NCBI GenBank assembly: GCA_038093515.1 | Contig: JBBPSI010000138.1 | Coordinates: 1 to 64,000, forward strand | From: Butyriboletus loyo | Lineage: Eukaryota > Basidiomycota > Agaricomycetes > Boletales > Boletaceae | Direction of reading: 5' to 3' | DNA: 64,000 nt | Part shown: piece by piece, positions 22,721 through 35,993 of the stretch | How positions within the stretch are numbered: the first letter of the stretch is position 1 | Layout: the number at the start of each line of letters is the position of its first letter | The notes under the pieces: model-generated | Told to the model about the DNA's origin: nothing | The model's input: the letters and a program-made list of their open reading frames with translations, nothing else | Database searches by the model: none | Position numbers and translations under genes: made by a program

Positions 22721-25700
22721 ATGTCGGGCAGCGTGACTGGCCCATCGACGCCCAATGTCTTTCACGTCCCGGTGCCTGTCTTGCCCACCTACACGCCTCC
22801 CGATTCCTATAACCCTTGGCAAGGCACACGCGTACCGCTCATCATCGACAATGGCGCGTGCAATCTCCGTTTCGGGTTCTCTACCGCCGGTTCTAAGACG
22901 GCGCTCACTCCTCACTCTGTCTCAAACGTGATCGCCAAGTTTAAAGAGCGCAAGTATAACCAGCCATTGCTGTTGTTTGGGGAAGGCGTCGACGCGGAGA
23001 GTGGGGCCAAGGGACAGACAAAGACGCCCTGGGAAGGGGACGTGCTGCTCAACTTTGATGCACTGGTGCGTTTGTCACTCTTCGAGGTTTCAATCCCTGC
23101 CCTCTGCTTGCCTGAATTAGAGAGTCGCTGCTTCACTTCGCGCACTCGTTGCTTTATGGTCAGACCGAGACGTACATCAGAGCTGACATGCGTCTATCTT
23201 GCAGGAACATGCACTTGACTGTGCGTTGATTCAACTGGGAATCGACGCATCGAGCGTCGAGCATCCCGTATTGATGACTGAGCGTCTAGGATCACCCCTA
23301 CACTCCCGCGCACGTACGTCACTATCATGGTACTGTTAGTCGATTTTATCAACGCCAGTCTTTCCAAAGTCACCTCAGAGCTCATGTTTGAACAATATAA
23401 CGTCCCCACGCTCACATACTGTATCGACTCTATCATGTCTTTCTACCAGAACAACTTTCCTTCCATACCAAACGCGCCATTTGACCAAGATGGATTGATT
23501 ATCTCGTTCAACACGGCGTCTACTTCTGTGATTCCCATTTTGAGTGGGAGGGGCATACTGAGCCAAGCCAAGCGGTGAGTAACTCGCAGTGGATGAGCTG
23601 TCGTTCATTTTTTAGATTTGGCATCTACAAGTGCTGAGCTGGACGTCTGAAATTGAATACATAGAATACCATGGGGTGCACAACAGAGTACAGAGTACCT
23701 GCTAAAACTCATCCAGCTGAAGTACCATAGTTTTCCGACTCGCGTCACGTCTACGCAGGCCGCCGTACGTCCCCCTAATTTTCGTGTCGTCCATTCTCGT
23801 CTCATGCCTTTCCTGCTCTTACCTCGGTGGTATACAACCATGTAACCCTGAATTCCAACCTTGATCGCTCCAGTGGATGCTCCACAACTTTTGTGAACTT
23901 GCCACTGATTATCCCTCTACGCTTCGCTCTCTCAAACTTCCTGCCAATATGCGTGCGTCAGAACAAATAGTCCAGTTTCCTTTCGCGCTTCCTGTTGTAG
24001 AAGAGAAAACGGAAGAGGAACTTGCGAGGATTGCTGACAAGAGGAAGGAACAGGGGAAGAAGTTGCAAGAGATGGCGGCTAAAAATCGGATGGAGAAGGT
24101 TTGCATTGTTGCTCTATCCTCTGCCTTTGCTGCCATCCGGCTTGCTTCACTTGCTTTCGTGTTGCATGCTGACGCCTGATATCCCCACAGCTCATGCAAA
24201 AGGAAACTGATCTGCAATATCTCCTCAACCTGAAAGAAAGGCGTAGCGAGAACAAGCGCGACTGGATGGTTAGATTTTCAGGCACAACACCGTGTCGACG
24301 TTGATTAACGGTGTTCCTCGATTACTGTAGATCACCCTCCAGGTGGAAGGATTCGACGATGACGCAGCATTCCAAGAGACGGTTAAGAAGCTCGAATATG
24401 ATCTCAAACGTGCACGAAAAAAGGATATGGATGGGACGGATGAGCCAGTGGTGTGTGATGCGTCATTCGCCTTCAATACATCGTCTTCACTGACCGAACT
24501 AAATGATAGGAAGAACCGACTTTTAATTTGGTTGATGTACCAGATGCGGAGGTGTGTTTATGCAGCTTTTGAGACGACAAATCGTTGGAACCGTTTCTGA
24601 CCTTTGGACCTGATCAACGTTGTAACAGCTCGACGAGGAGGGCATCAAAGAGAAAAAGAAACAGAAGCTCATGAAAGCTGGATGGGAAGCACGTGCACGA
24701 GTTCGACGGGAGAAAGAAAAAGAGAGAGAAGAGAAAGAAGCTGAGGAGAAGCGGGACGAAGAAGAGAGGGAGAATAATTTCGGAGGGTGGGCGAGTCGTT
24801 TGCGGAGGGAACAAGAGGTGTGTTGTCTTTCGTCCACTCGTACTGATTCAAGTGGTTGTTGTTTCTGAATGCACGTGATCTTTTGTAGGCTCTGATGAAC
24901 AAGATGAAAGAGAGAGGAAGAAGGAAAGCGGCGCTTGCGGATCGGAAGAGTGCAGCAGCTCAAGCAAGGATGAAGAACATTGCTTCACTCGCGGCTGATG
25001 ACAGAGTGCCAAAAAAGAAGCGTAAAGCTGGAGCAGGCACGTTTCACCCACAGCTCGCTGGAATGCTGAAAAACTAAACCCCAGTCGCATAGAGGACATG
25101 TTTGGGGCTGACGATGAGGATTGGGCCATATATCGCAAGATTGTAATGAACTTTAGCCGTGTTTTCATCCTTACGTGAGCTTATATGGTTTCTTTTTCTA
25201 GAACACAGCAGCTCCGTCCTCGGATGAAGAAGACAATTACAACCAGCTTCAGATTATCGAAAGCAAGCTACTACAGCATGATCCTACGTTTACCACCCAG
25301 CACACGCACGCTTCCTTGTCTTCCCAACGGTCCGCGCTGCTGTCAGCGTTCAGACCCCAGTACGAGGAAGGGGACATCGCGGGAAACAGCCGAATACACT
25401 TGAACACGGAACGATGGCGCGTCTGTGAGACGTATTTCTCGCCTGGGATGGCAGGCGTGGACTCTGCAGGTGTAGGGGAAGTGCTACAAAATGTCCTCGC
25501 TCGGTTTACGGAGGCTGACAAAGCGAGGCTCGTCAAGGTACGGCTGTCGTGTTATATTTTATTTTTTCCATCCCCCGCTTAACGCTCTGCAAGTTGGTCG
25601 TTGCTGACGACACTCTTTTTCTTTTTCTTAGAATGTGTTCATCACGGGTGGTCCGTCGCAGTTCCCTGGTCTCCGCGAACGAATCTATGCGACACTCAGG

Positions 25701-25898
25701 CCGATATTGCCGCCTGAGATGTACCTGGGGGAAGTGGTACGCGCTGCGGATCCATCCTTGGATGCGTGGCGAGGTATGGCTACGTTTGCGAACACGGAAG
25801 CGTTCAGGCAGGTCGGGGTCACGAGAGAAGAGTATGATGAATGGGGTGGGGAACGAATTAAGCGGTGGTGGGGAGGGAACTGGAATTCTACCGTGTAA
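22721..25898 (+). CDS. ARP5: Actin-related protein 5, INO80 chromatin-remodelling subunit
   Basis: Arp5 forms a module with Ies6 that couples INO80 ATPase activity to nucleosome sliding in the nucleus. From the ATG at 22721 the frame runs over about ten introns; one (about 23065-23204) is long at about 140 bases. The actin fold begins with the phosphate-1 loop VPLIIDNGACNLRFGFST, then HPVLMTERL, SELMFEQYNVPTLTYCIDS and the second phosphate-loop region ISFNTASTSVIPIL. A long charged helical insertion follows, rich in Glu, Lys and Arg (about 24000-25080), which is the hallmark of Arp5 and the Ies6-binding region. The C-terminal half of the fold has NVFITGGPSQFPGL, ILPPEMYLGEVVRAADP and DAWRGMATFA. 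It stops at TAA 25896-25898. About 740 codons, the normal size. Confidence 0.95.
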
Positions 25899-26337
25899 AA
25901 AAAGAAGCTTGGTGGTAGGTCTGACAGCTTACTACTAGAGTTTTTCATGTGTTACCTTGCAACTCAGAAACGTGCTTGCAATCAATGCACACGACGACTC
26001 CACGAACCCACGAAATTTACTATCCGATGCATCATGACGGAGAATTGCACCAGTCCAAAACCGTTTCGGTTTGACGGAGAAGCAGACCGGCCGGACTTCG
26101 TTAGTGCACCGCCGCCTACTACACACGATCAATTAGACATGAATACCAAGTTGCTCTCTGGTCACCGGTTCTGTCCAAGGCATGCCTCGGCAAGCAATAT
26201 GGGTGAAAGTAGCAATATTACAAGGTGTGTATAGGGAAAAGGTAAACCGCTGACATGAACGATGAACGCAGGGGATGTCCAAACTTGTACCAAAGACCAA
26301 ACGTCTGTTGGCGGGGTGTGTACATGGATTACAGAAA
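25899..26337. other. Convergent intergenic region between ARP5 and SEC4
   Basis: ARP5 (plus) and SEC4 (minus) end toward each other across 439 bases, so only terminators are expected. No coding or tRNA-like structure was seen. Confidence 0.45.
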
Positions 26338-27249
26338 TCATGAACAGCAGCCGCCAGTAGTCTGTGTTGCGGGCTGGTTGACTTTTACAGATCCATCTAT
26401 ATTTCCAGGACCACCCGGGGATCCGGCGGCATCGGCTTGAGAGTCTATGAGGCGGGTCTTGCAACCTCTGCAAAGAAGAATACGTCAGCGCGATCTCGTC
26501 GAGGTCTCCGGCAAGAGTTGTAACTAACCGAGCAAGAGTGAAGAAAGCCTCTTCGACACCTTCGTTTACTTTGGCCGACGTCTCCATGAACTTGATGCCA
26601 AGCTCGTCGGCAAGCTCTCGTCCTTGGTCCTCGGTGACGGCGCGTTTGTCTGTCCAATCGGATTTATTACCAATCAGAATCTTGTTCACACCCTCGGAAG
26701 CATGTTGTTCGATGTTAGCGTGCCATGTGCGGATATCTGGTCAAGGTTGCTGGGTTGGGCAAACCGCCACAGTAGCGGAGGCAGGTGCTCACTATTGAAT
26801 GACCGCTCATCGGTGACATCATAGACGAGCAAAATACCCATTGCTCCGCGGTAATAAGCGGTGGTGATGGTTCTAAACCGTTCCTGTCCAGCAGTGTCCC
26901 ACTACGCGATGCCCGGGGGATGTGAGTGAAATTTCGTGAGAGAAATGTGTGTACGTACGATTTGCAGCTTGATACGTTTTCCATCTAGTTCAATGGTACG
27001 GATCTTGAAGTCAATACCGATGGTGGTGATGAACGAGGGCGTCCATGCATCGTCGCAGAAACGAAGGAGCAGACACGACTTTCCGACACCTGGAACACGG
27101 GTTGGTCAACACCGCAAGTGTATGAGCAGATCGAGAAGCACCTGAATCTCCTATCAAGAGAAGCTGGCGCGGGTAAGTATATTGGGGGTACAGCGAGGTT
27201 AAAAGGGAGCAACTACCTTGATGAGGAAATCATAGTGTGGGGGTGGCAT
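26338..27249 (-). CDS. SEC4: Rab GTPase of the SEC4/RAB8 group
   Basis: This small GTPase directs post-Golgi secretory vesicles to the plasma membrane. The minus-strand frame starts [11 protein letters not shown] at 27249. After an intron comes LLLIGDS, then after another intron [11 protein letters not shown] (P-loop). Switch I and effector region is [19 protein letters not shown], switch [21 protein letters not shown], then [15 protein letters not shown], the guanine motif NKSDWTD and the ETSAK motif. The end GGCCS is a double-cysteine prenylation site, with stop at 26338-26340. At about 203 residues, the switch sequences match Sec4/Rab8 better than Ypt1. A decayed copy of part of this gene lies at 36.4 kb, between the two helicase genes. 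Confidence 0.94.
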
Positions 27250-27742
27250 TCTGGGGCAAATGGTGTGGTATGAGATGTGAGCGACGGTGAGGACAACGCT
27301 TACTCACGGTCAGATGTGTGTAAAATGAAGAACGAGCTGTGTGCTGCGTGAACGAAACGTCTTGAAGGCGTCCCAAGTGCGTCCCGAAGTCGCAGTGTGC
27401 TAGGGCTGGCGTTGACCCGACCATTCGGTCTCCGCAGGGATTATGTAATCTCCACGCTGGGGCTTGGTGATCTTTTCTACAGCAACACGTTGTAGATAAT
27501 CCGTGCACACAAGGATCTCCTTTGGAAGTTTTCAACCGCCAGTGCGGTCTCACGGGACCCTTTGATAACTTATCGAACGAATCAGGACTCGCTAGTGCGG
27601 CTTCTCGCGAGGGGCAGCTTCCCTCGTTGCAATGTGATAGTTAGTCAGTGGTGCCCCTTTTTCGTGGCTCATAAAAAGGGGGGACGTTGGTTCAACGTCC
27701 TCTTTGCGCCCACCTCTCTCTCGCCGTATCTGCTGTGGGACG
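27250..27742. promoter_or_regulatory. Divergent promoter region SEC4 / helicase copy 1
   Basis: SEC4 (minus) and the first helicase gene (plus) start away from each other across 493 bases. Most of this sequence recurs at 36605-37068 upstream of the second helicase copy. The proximal 150 bases are best conserved, including ctcgctagtgcggcttctc, cataaaaaggggggacgtt and ctctctctcgccgtat just before the ATG, and may hold the core promoter (cataaaaa is TATA-like). Confidence 0.55.
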
Positions 27743-30700
27743 ATGCATGAACAACCCAAGTTGACTGTACTCGACGTGCGGCAGACTTTCGCTGCGAGCG
27801 CTCTTGCCAACAGCGATGGTCTCACCGCGGCCTTGACGATGCTCGAGTCCTGTTTAGCAGGACCAGACATACCTCTGGACCTGATACTTCAGGACTTGTG
27901 TTCTGTCCCCAATCTTTTTGAATTCATCCTCTCGGGCGAGTTCCTCGTGCTCACCGCCCAAGTGTTCCTAGCGTCTGACTTCCGTCTAGCATTGCCAAAC
28001 GCGGAAGGGCTGGTGCGCAGAATCCTGGACACCTACCCGACCGATCCCGCGCTTGTCCAGACTTCCTTTGCAGGTGTTCTCCTTCAAAGGCTTTCATCTG
28101 TCATATCTGCTTTACCTTCTTCCATGTTTCTCTCTGACACCATCCGTCATATTGGGCGGCATAAAGTTTATGTAGAGGACGGGTTACCGGTTCTCAATTT
28201 GCTATGCTCTCCTGATTTTTTAACCTCTATCACCACTGAAACAAAACCCGCAAGCGCTCTAGAGGATCCAAAGTATGACGATGAGGAGTACTCGGGGTTC
28301 TTTCTCCCTAATAAGAAACAGAAGAGATCCATGCAGAAGACCAAGAACAACGCTCCTACCATTGACCTGAAGCCTTTTCGTAAGCTAAATGCCAAGGTTC
28401 CTTTAAACAATGCTGGAGCTTCACAAATGGCTCGCGAGATCACCGACGGTCTTAAAACGATCCTGAAAGTGCGTTGAAGGATCAATCGATTTTGAGTGTG
28501 CGGCCTCACACATTCATAGTACTATCTGGAACTCCTCCTGGAGCCATTTCTCGCGCATCAATTGAAGGATGCATATATCTCAACAGGTGATAAGATGACC
28601 AATCATCCTTCCCCACAGGAGCCAAAAAAGTATTTGAAAGCTCAGCCTTTGAGAGCTGCGCTGTATCTCAATAACGCGAATGGTTTCGGGGAATGGCGCA
28701 TCATCATCAGCACAAATGCAACAAAGAAACTGACCGAGTTAGCCAAGAACGACAAAACGAAATGTGCTACTGTGTTGAAAAAGATCAAGTGCGTCGTGTG
28801 CTTGCCATTGTTGGGCGAACTGACAGCAGCATTGTGATAGGCAACTTTCAAAAGGATACTTTTCTGATGAAAATCAGAAAAGGCTCAATGACTCATCTGG
28901 AATCCCAATATTCGAAACAAATATGCAGCAGAACCTTCGGCTTGTGGTAGGTTTTATTCTTGCGGTGAAAGCGAACAGTTATTTACTCCCGGCAAGTATC
29001 AAATTGACATTATCCCAGACCATGATGGGGAGGCAAGTTCGGTCTATACATATCTCGCGACCCAGGTCTGAGAGGCGTCTTCACAGATGGAACATCAAGG
29101 TATCAAGTTCTGAGCATTTCCTTGTCTTTCAATTATGGACCGATTGTTCCAGCCATCAAAATATATGGTGTGTATACCCACACCCACCAAAGTCGCATTT
29201 GGGATGCAGTGGGACGCCACCTCGCTGGAAAAAGCAAGGAGTACCATCGGCGGTCAGTTCTCGTTTCGTCGCCACACGCGAGATTCCTTACTTCCTTGAT
29301 GTTTTGATAGTTGTATATTCCGAAATCCTCCTGTGGGCGCTGGTAGCAACATCTATCCTCCGGCATCCTTCCCGCCTGAATGCCTCCAAAATGACAACAA
29401 ACCAATGCCGGTTGTTCTCTCCGACGAAGACATGGAAGAGGTATGTTTGCACAATTTTATGCCTCGATCACTGTTCACACATCGACAGTTACACTCCCTT
29501 CTCGTGTATGCAAATCTTTCCTTTTTAATGCTATCCAGAAACTGAGGTTTTAACAGCCTTGAGAAATATGTTACCTTCTCTCAAGTACGTCTACCGCCAA
29601 CTAAGTTGAGCGAAGTGCTGACCATCTATTGTAGGCATTTTTGCATAGTGCGTATGTTTTTTGCAGCATGATAACCACACATTTTATATCCCTACAGGTT
29701 TGATTGTAAACCAAGACGTGCAACACATCTTTGAACTTACGTGGGTAATGTTTATATCGTCAAGTGGCCATCATTAACCACCTGTGCATAGCCCGCAGGA
29801 ACGTAAGATTGTGGAATGTACAACTTCCTGCTATGTTCTGGGAAGGAGTGGTACTGGGTATGACGGATCAGACACTCGCATGAACAAGTCTGACCCACTC
29901 ACCATTTAGCAAAACGACGGCAATACTCTTCAAGATGCTCGGAATTCAACGGGCATGGGAAATGCAGACGTCTGGAATGCCCAAGCCGCGTCAGATCTTT
30001 GTAACAAAATCTCCCATACTGGCAAAGAAAGTCAAGGAGGATTTTACGAAGCTACTCGAGTCTCTGGCGTTAGCTGGATATTCTCTTGAAGAACTCAAAA
30101 AGATGCAGGATTCAAGCACAGAATCTGGGCTGGTGGATGCTGCCCACGAAAAGTACAGTGCGTTAGAAGATGACCACTTCCCTCTGTTTGTAACCTTCGA
30201 CAAGGTAATCCTTTATTTTGAGTGGTGATTCCAGTAGCTCATTCCCCTGGTTCTAGCTCGCGAGGATGATTGCCGCAGATGTTTTAAGTGGTGCTGAGCC
30301 CGATGTACAACGTGTCGCGAATTTTTTCATCGACAATGACGAAATTGAAGGCCAAGATTCGTTTGTGACATATGACGTCTTTGCTCGAACCTATTGGCCT
30401 CACTTCCCTCAGCCATTGACAAAAGGTTTTGGTGTGTACTCAGATTTCTCACCTCGATGAGTTCGGCTTAATCAGTCGGGTCTGTTGTGTTGTAGAACCT
30501 TGGCTCGCCTTTTCCGAAATTATGGGTGCGTAGTCTTGATCTATAGTGGGCATATAATTACTCAACTCTCTCATAGGTATCATCAAGGGATCTGAGAGAT
30601 CGCTCTCGTGTCCTAATGGATTCCTTGATGAGGACTCATACTGTGACCTTCCTGCCCGCTCCAACCCTACATTTGCAAATCAGAGGCGAATACTGTATGC

Positions 30701-33700
30701 CATCTTTGAAGCATATGGCAAGCTTAAAAAGGAACGTCGTCACCATGATGTTGCTGACCGGACACACGCAATACTGAGAACATTCATGGGAGGTAGTCCC
30801 CTAAAGGACCAAAAGGTTGATTATCTGTACGTCTATGTGCTTATTCGACGAAAAGGTTCTCTTTTTGCTGAACGGCATGTCATTCAGCTACGTTGATGAA
30901 GCCCAAGACAATCTACTCATCGATGCACTCTGTATGTACCTCACTCTGCTTTTTTGCGTTTCAGAGTCTTATATTTCCTTAGTGTTGAGGCTCATCTGTC
31001 GAAATCCTGAAGGGCTTTTTTGGGCGGGCGATTCCGCACAGGCTATTTCGGCAGGAAGCTCTTTCAGGTTCGATGACTTGAAGGCCTTTTTGTACCGTAT
31101 CGAAGTAAGGGCCTGTTCATTGGCCGGCGCGGCAGAAACTTATTGTGTAACTATCATTTCGCAGCAAGACCAAAGTATGCATCTGATACAAGATCGTTCT
31201 GTCACCGATCCTACGGCGTTCCAACTCGTTGACAATTATCGTTCTCATGGTGGTATTGTCAACAGTGCCCATACTGTCATTGAACGCATTACGCGTTTTT
31301 GGCCTGATGCAATCGATGCCCTCCAACCAGAACATGGCATCGTTGAAGGCTCGAAGCCAGTGTTTTTCCGTGATTGCGATCAAGGCACTGCTCGATATAA
31401 ACATTTTATACTTGGAAAATCGTACGTTGATGACATCTCTCGTCTTGTCCATTCCTGACGGTTCTCTTATTAAAGGGGACGTCGTATCAAATTTGGGGCC
31501 GACCAATGTAAGTGTGATATATTGCGAGTTGCCTACAGTGATTACATGATCTTCTCAAAGGTATCCTCTTACGGAATGACGAAGCAATGAAGGAACTGCA
31601 AGAGGAAGTCGGGGAGATAGGTGTGATGATGTAAGACAACGAAGGCAACAGTTTCTTCGTTTTGGTAATTCATCATACCTCATTCTAGGACGATCTATGA
31701 TAGCAAAGGTCTCGAATTCGATGATGTAAGCCTCAAGCTTTATGTTGTAGCATCTTTCAGAACCAATCTTTGCATGCAGGTCGTTTTGTATAACTTCTTC
31801 GAAGACTCCGCTGTTGATGTCTCACGTTGGCGGGTACTCCTGAACCATGCAGAAGGTGATGTTGATGGCCAAGATTTGGCTCAAGTATGCGCGCCATCTT
31901 TTGGAAGAGACGAAGGTCGTTTCGCTGGGGTATGCAGCGAGGTTCGTGAATTTTGGGACATTCGTCATGTTTTCTCTGACGTTCTCCCAGCTGAAATCGC
32001 TATATGTGGGCATCACCCGAGCAAGGAAGACCTTGTGGATTTATGACGAGTCTGTCAAAAGCGAGCCTATGCGGGTGAGGGAATATTCATCATGTTCCAT
32101 ATTAAGGTACCAACACTGCTGCAGATGATATGGACTTCGCGCGATCAAGTCCAAAATTGTACACATGAGATGGATGTTCGCCACATTGCCGTGTCTTCAT
32201 CCCCAGAGGAGTGGAAATCGTCTGGCCAATACTTGTTCGATCACAAGAAGTACCCTCAAGCTATGCATTGTTTCGCCCGAGCTTCGCTACCACGCATGGT
32301 GGCGATCTGTAAGGCTTTCCACCTTCGAGAAGTGGCCTGCGCCAAAGTTGGTGTTGTACCACTGAAGGCTCAGCAAGACGCCTTCCACACCGCCGCAGAT
32401 GCCTTTACAGCAAGCGGAGACGATGCACCGCCGGGAAAGGATAAAATCCGGTATTATCATCACGCCGCAGAGTGCTATGTGCGCGCCGGAGACAATCGGA
32501 AAGCAGCCACGAGATTTCTTTCCGCCCAGGAGTATGACCTGGCCGCAAGATGCTTTAGGAAAGCTGGACGTTTCGACGACACACTCAGAGTCCTTCGCAA
32601 GCACTCTGGGCAGATCCCTTCAGAGTCTCTGGAAGAACTGTACACCGTGTGCCGCTTGTTCTATTGCAGCAAGCCTAATAACAACAGGTGCATGCTTCGT
32701 CATTTGCACATACTGCATCGCTTGGCTAACGTATCTGAGCTAGACCACGTCTCCCACTATTCCCATCTGTTGAAGAAGAATTGAAATTTTGTGAGGATTA
32801 CGACCTCGACTTTGCTCGGGCCACATTGTTGGAGTCTCTCGGAAGACATTTAGAAGCAGCTAAGCTTCATTTGTCGGGAAACCGGCCCCTCGCCGCAATT
32901 GTAAACCTCTTGAAGGAAAAAGAGTCACGCGACGCAATCCAGCAGGCCACCAAAATTCTTCTGGACGAATTGTGGCATCGGTGCTCATTTGCTATTCCGT
33001 CGAAGGAAGTGACAGCCGACCGAGAAGTTGGTGAATTTTTGAAATTGGCCAGCGAGTTTCCCGTAGATTTCTTGGATCCATTGGACCATCATGAGGTATG
33101 CCCCTTTCAAGAAGACGTCTGAGGCCAACGTTTCTTATTCACGATTTTCTCATAGATATCCATGTTTCGCGCCATCGCACATGCGGATCGAACGAACCTC
33201 GAAAAGTTGTCCCACCTGTTTATCAAGGGAAAAAGAAACGCGGCAGCGTTACTCGCACTCGATTATGTCTTCAGGCGTTTGCCGGTACTCAAATCTTATG
33301 GACTTCAAGAGGTGTCACGCTTTTTGGAACAATTCGGACAATACAGTCGCCTCCTCTGCCAGGCCATCTCTCATCCTAATCCACTCAGCACCAATGGGAT
33401 CAAGCGACTGTTCTGCATTAAAGAGATATCCAACACCGAGTATCGCCTTGAGTCTCGCTCTTGCCTTCACAGCTCGGCTACCGGTAATCGCCATGCGGTT
33501 ATGTTCCCTCGACCTTCCGTCGGAACCCTCTCTAAGAAACAGGTGGTCACAGCCCTCCGCGAGTACTTGGCGAAGCGGTTACATGAACGGGTCACCAAGG
33601 AGAATAATCTGTGCTATAATGCGGTGGCTTTCTCTCAGTGCTTGACATTCATTGTCAATGACCAATGCAATCGCCCGAACTGCCCCCAGGAACACGTCAA

Positions 33701-35993
33701 ATCTGCGGACCTGGACGCCAAACAATACAATGTCCGGATCGGCATTCATCTGCAACAGATCTACATTCTTCAACATTTGTACTCTGTCAATCCGCGCCTT
33801 GACAGGTTGAACTGGTGCGTGATAATACTTTTTTCGTAGGCGATTTGCTTAAGATCGTCTAGCGTCCTGGACTGGCTCAGTCACCTTTACGAGGCCTTGA
33901 ACCCACACTCTCATGTTCAGGGATCTATGGTTAACCTCGACCTATCCATGATACCCGGTGCTCACGCGTGCATAGGTGTCATGAAGCACTGGGTACGGGA
34001 AGCACTTTATGCCCCGCGTGTGAACAATGACCGCTCAGCATTTTCGACAAACGTGGTGAGGTTGACAAGCCTTCTGTTCGCTTTCGATGGATCTAGTGCT
34101 CTCCAGTGCATCAAACAAGCTCATTTCACCACTTATCGCACTAGGGTGCAAGAGTTCGTGTATCCAGATGGTCGCTATGTTCTCGAAGACATCGTCAGTC
34201 TTTTTGATGGCACCCGGCAAACCTGCATTTCGGCAGGCTTGTCTTTTTTAAGGTATGTGTGGTACTAGAATGCGCGACCATCCGCTGCATTGAACCTGTT
34301 ACAGGCACATTTTAAAGTCTAAGCTGTCTGTGGATCTGTCCGTTTTCTGCGATTGTTTCGAAATGGTAGTTGGCAAGATTTCGGTCTCATGGCGGCTCTC
34401 CTTTAATCCCCCACTTGACGGCCTTGTCCTTCCACGAGGCTGGCTCTCTTCCAGCAAAGAATTTTCCTCAAAGAAGGATGTCAAGATCGCTCTGATTGTA
34501 GATGTGTTGGATCATGTGCGAGATTTGTTGATGTGCCTGCAATCACACTCTGCCAGCCGTAAGCAGCCCCAACCATCTACATTTGAATCGAAACCTGACC
34601 CCGAGACTCGGAAGGAACATTTACGTTGACACTAACACCAACTCTCTGTAATGTGTTTATCTCCAGAATGTTCGTCTCCCTCTCGATTTACAGTCTGACA
34701 GCTGCTAACGACGACTTCTGATAGTTGCAGGGCACTCTGCCTTTGTGCGTCCATTAACTTGTGTATGTACTGACGATCTTGATGCTAACAGTAATTATTA
34801 GTAACTTACAACGCCAGAAATGTTGATCTTAGGAATAAAGTCAGGCACATTTTCAATGATCTGCGGACAGCTGGACCTACCCAAAAAGCCCACTTTCTGT
34901 ATCGAAAGTAAGCTGCCCTGTCCATTCACCAATGTTGTCCAATTTCACACCGCTCTCAGGTATGTGCAGGCACGCTTTGATGAGTACTTGAAGATCATAG
35001 TAGAATACGACACCGATGCCAACGTAGTCATCGAGGATCTGGTGCAGCTTCTCCACGCGCGAAGGGATCCATTGCGATGTCGACCACTAGCATTGCCTCG
35101 GATCAAACAAATCCATTTTACGAGTCCCTCTGAAATCCCGTCTCTATTGGTCTCTCAACGTGTTGTGGTGAACTCGGACATACGCGCTGATGCGCCAGCC
35201 CTCGTTCCTAAGGGTGATCACGTTTCCCAGATCGAAAGGGCTGAAGATGAGGAGAGGGTTCAGTCGGAGGGGCCCGAAGTCGAGCCGGTAGACGAGGTTC
35301 ATGAAGATTCGCAAGAACTTGCGTCATTGCCGACTGAACCTGCGCTGATAAGCAAGCACGAGCCCACCGAAACGGAGATCTACGCAGCAAAGAAGATCCA
35401 AGCTACCTATCGCACGTACCGCAACCACCGCGATGCACAAGCCCGCGCCATTGGAAGAGGGCTGAAGGCACAAAGGAATACAATCTTTATTGCATGCCTG
35501 AAGCATGTGTATGCCTCCGGCTGGGGAAGGACTCCATACCGCACTCTATACCTTTGGGCACTGCCATGTCTCCTCGCGTGCCTTGACAAAACGATTTCTA
35601 TTGCTCATGAGTTCAAGAACAAGACAAAAGATCTGCTTTTGAAGGAGAGTCATGAACGTCTCGAAGAACTGGGGAAGCAGATGAATAGGATGAAGTGAGT
35701 CAAGCACTCGAAGAATATAGTTTTTTTCTCAACCACAAGTTTCTTTTAGTGCTCTGATCAAGCAAGGTCATAATTTACGCAAAATGATTGAGCCAAACGC
35801 AACCATGCACCAAGAAAAAGACAAAGCTGCGATGAAACAGGTTGCTTTGGATGTCGAGAATCTCGTTCATCGACTTCCTGCCCCGGATCCAGAGATCCAA
35901 AAAGTCCTTCATTTTGCTTATGAGCTCGTGATGGTCGAGAAAGAGCAGGTTCCCAAACCAGCGAAGCCGACCCTGAATATGGAAGATTTATGA
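27743..35993 (+). CDS. Giant SF1A UvrD/TRANK1-like helicase with TPR-like region and IQ motif, copy 1
   Basis: About 2,300 residues over more than 20 introns. The N-terminal 600 residues (MHEQPKLTVL onward; AIKIYGVYTHT; PASFPPECLQND) are an uncharacterised module. The helicase core has motif I GRSGTGKTT (split by an intron at 29857-29909), motif II YVDEAQDN at about 30891, motif III LFWAGDSAQ at 31015-31041, NYRSHGGIV at about 31236, motif V YDSKGLEFDDV at about 31697 and motif VI YVGITRARKTL at about 32003. This set defines an active UvrD/Rep-type SF1A enzyme. A TPR-like helical region follows (YPQAMHCFARASL, YHHAAECYVRAGDNRKAA). Then come a Cys/His cluster CLTFIVNDQCNRPNCPQEH at about 33640, an acidic linker, and an IQ motif KKIQATYRTYRNHR at about 35390. 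It stops at 35991-35993. It resembles animal TRANK1 and basidiomycete UvrD-like proteins; the substrate is unknown. One intron (from 29033) has a GC donor. Confidence 0.9.
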
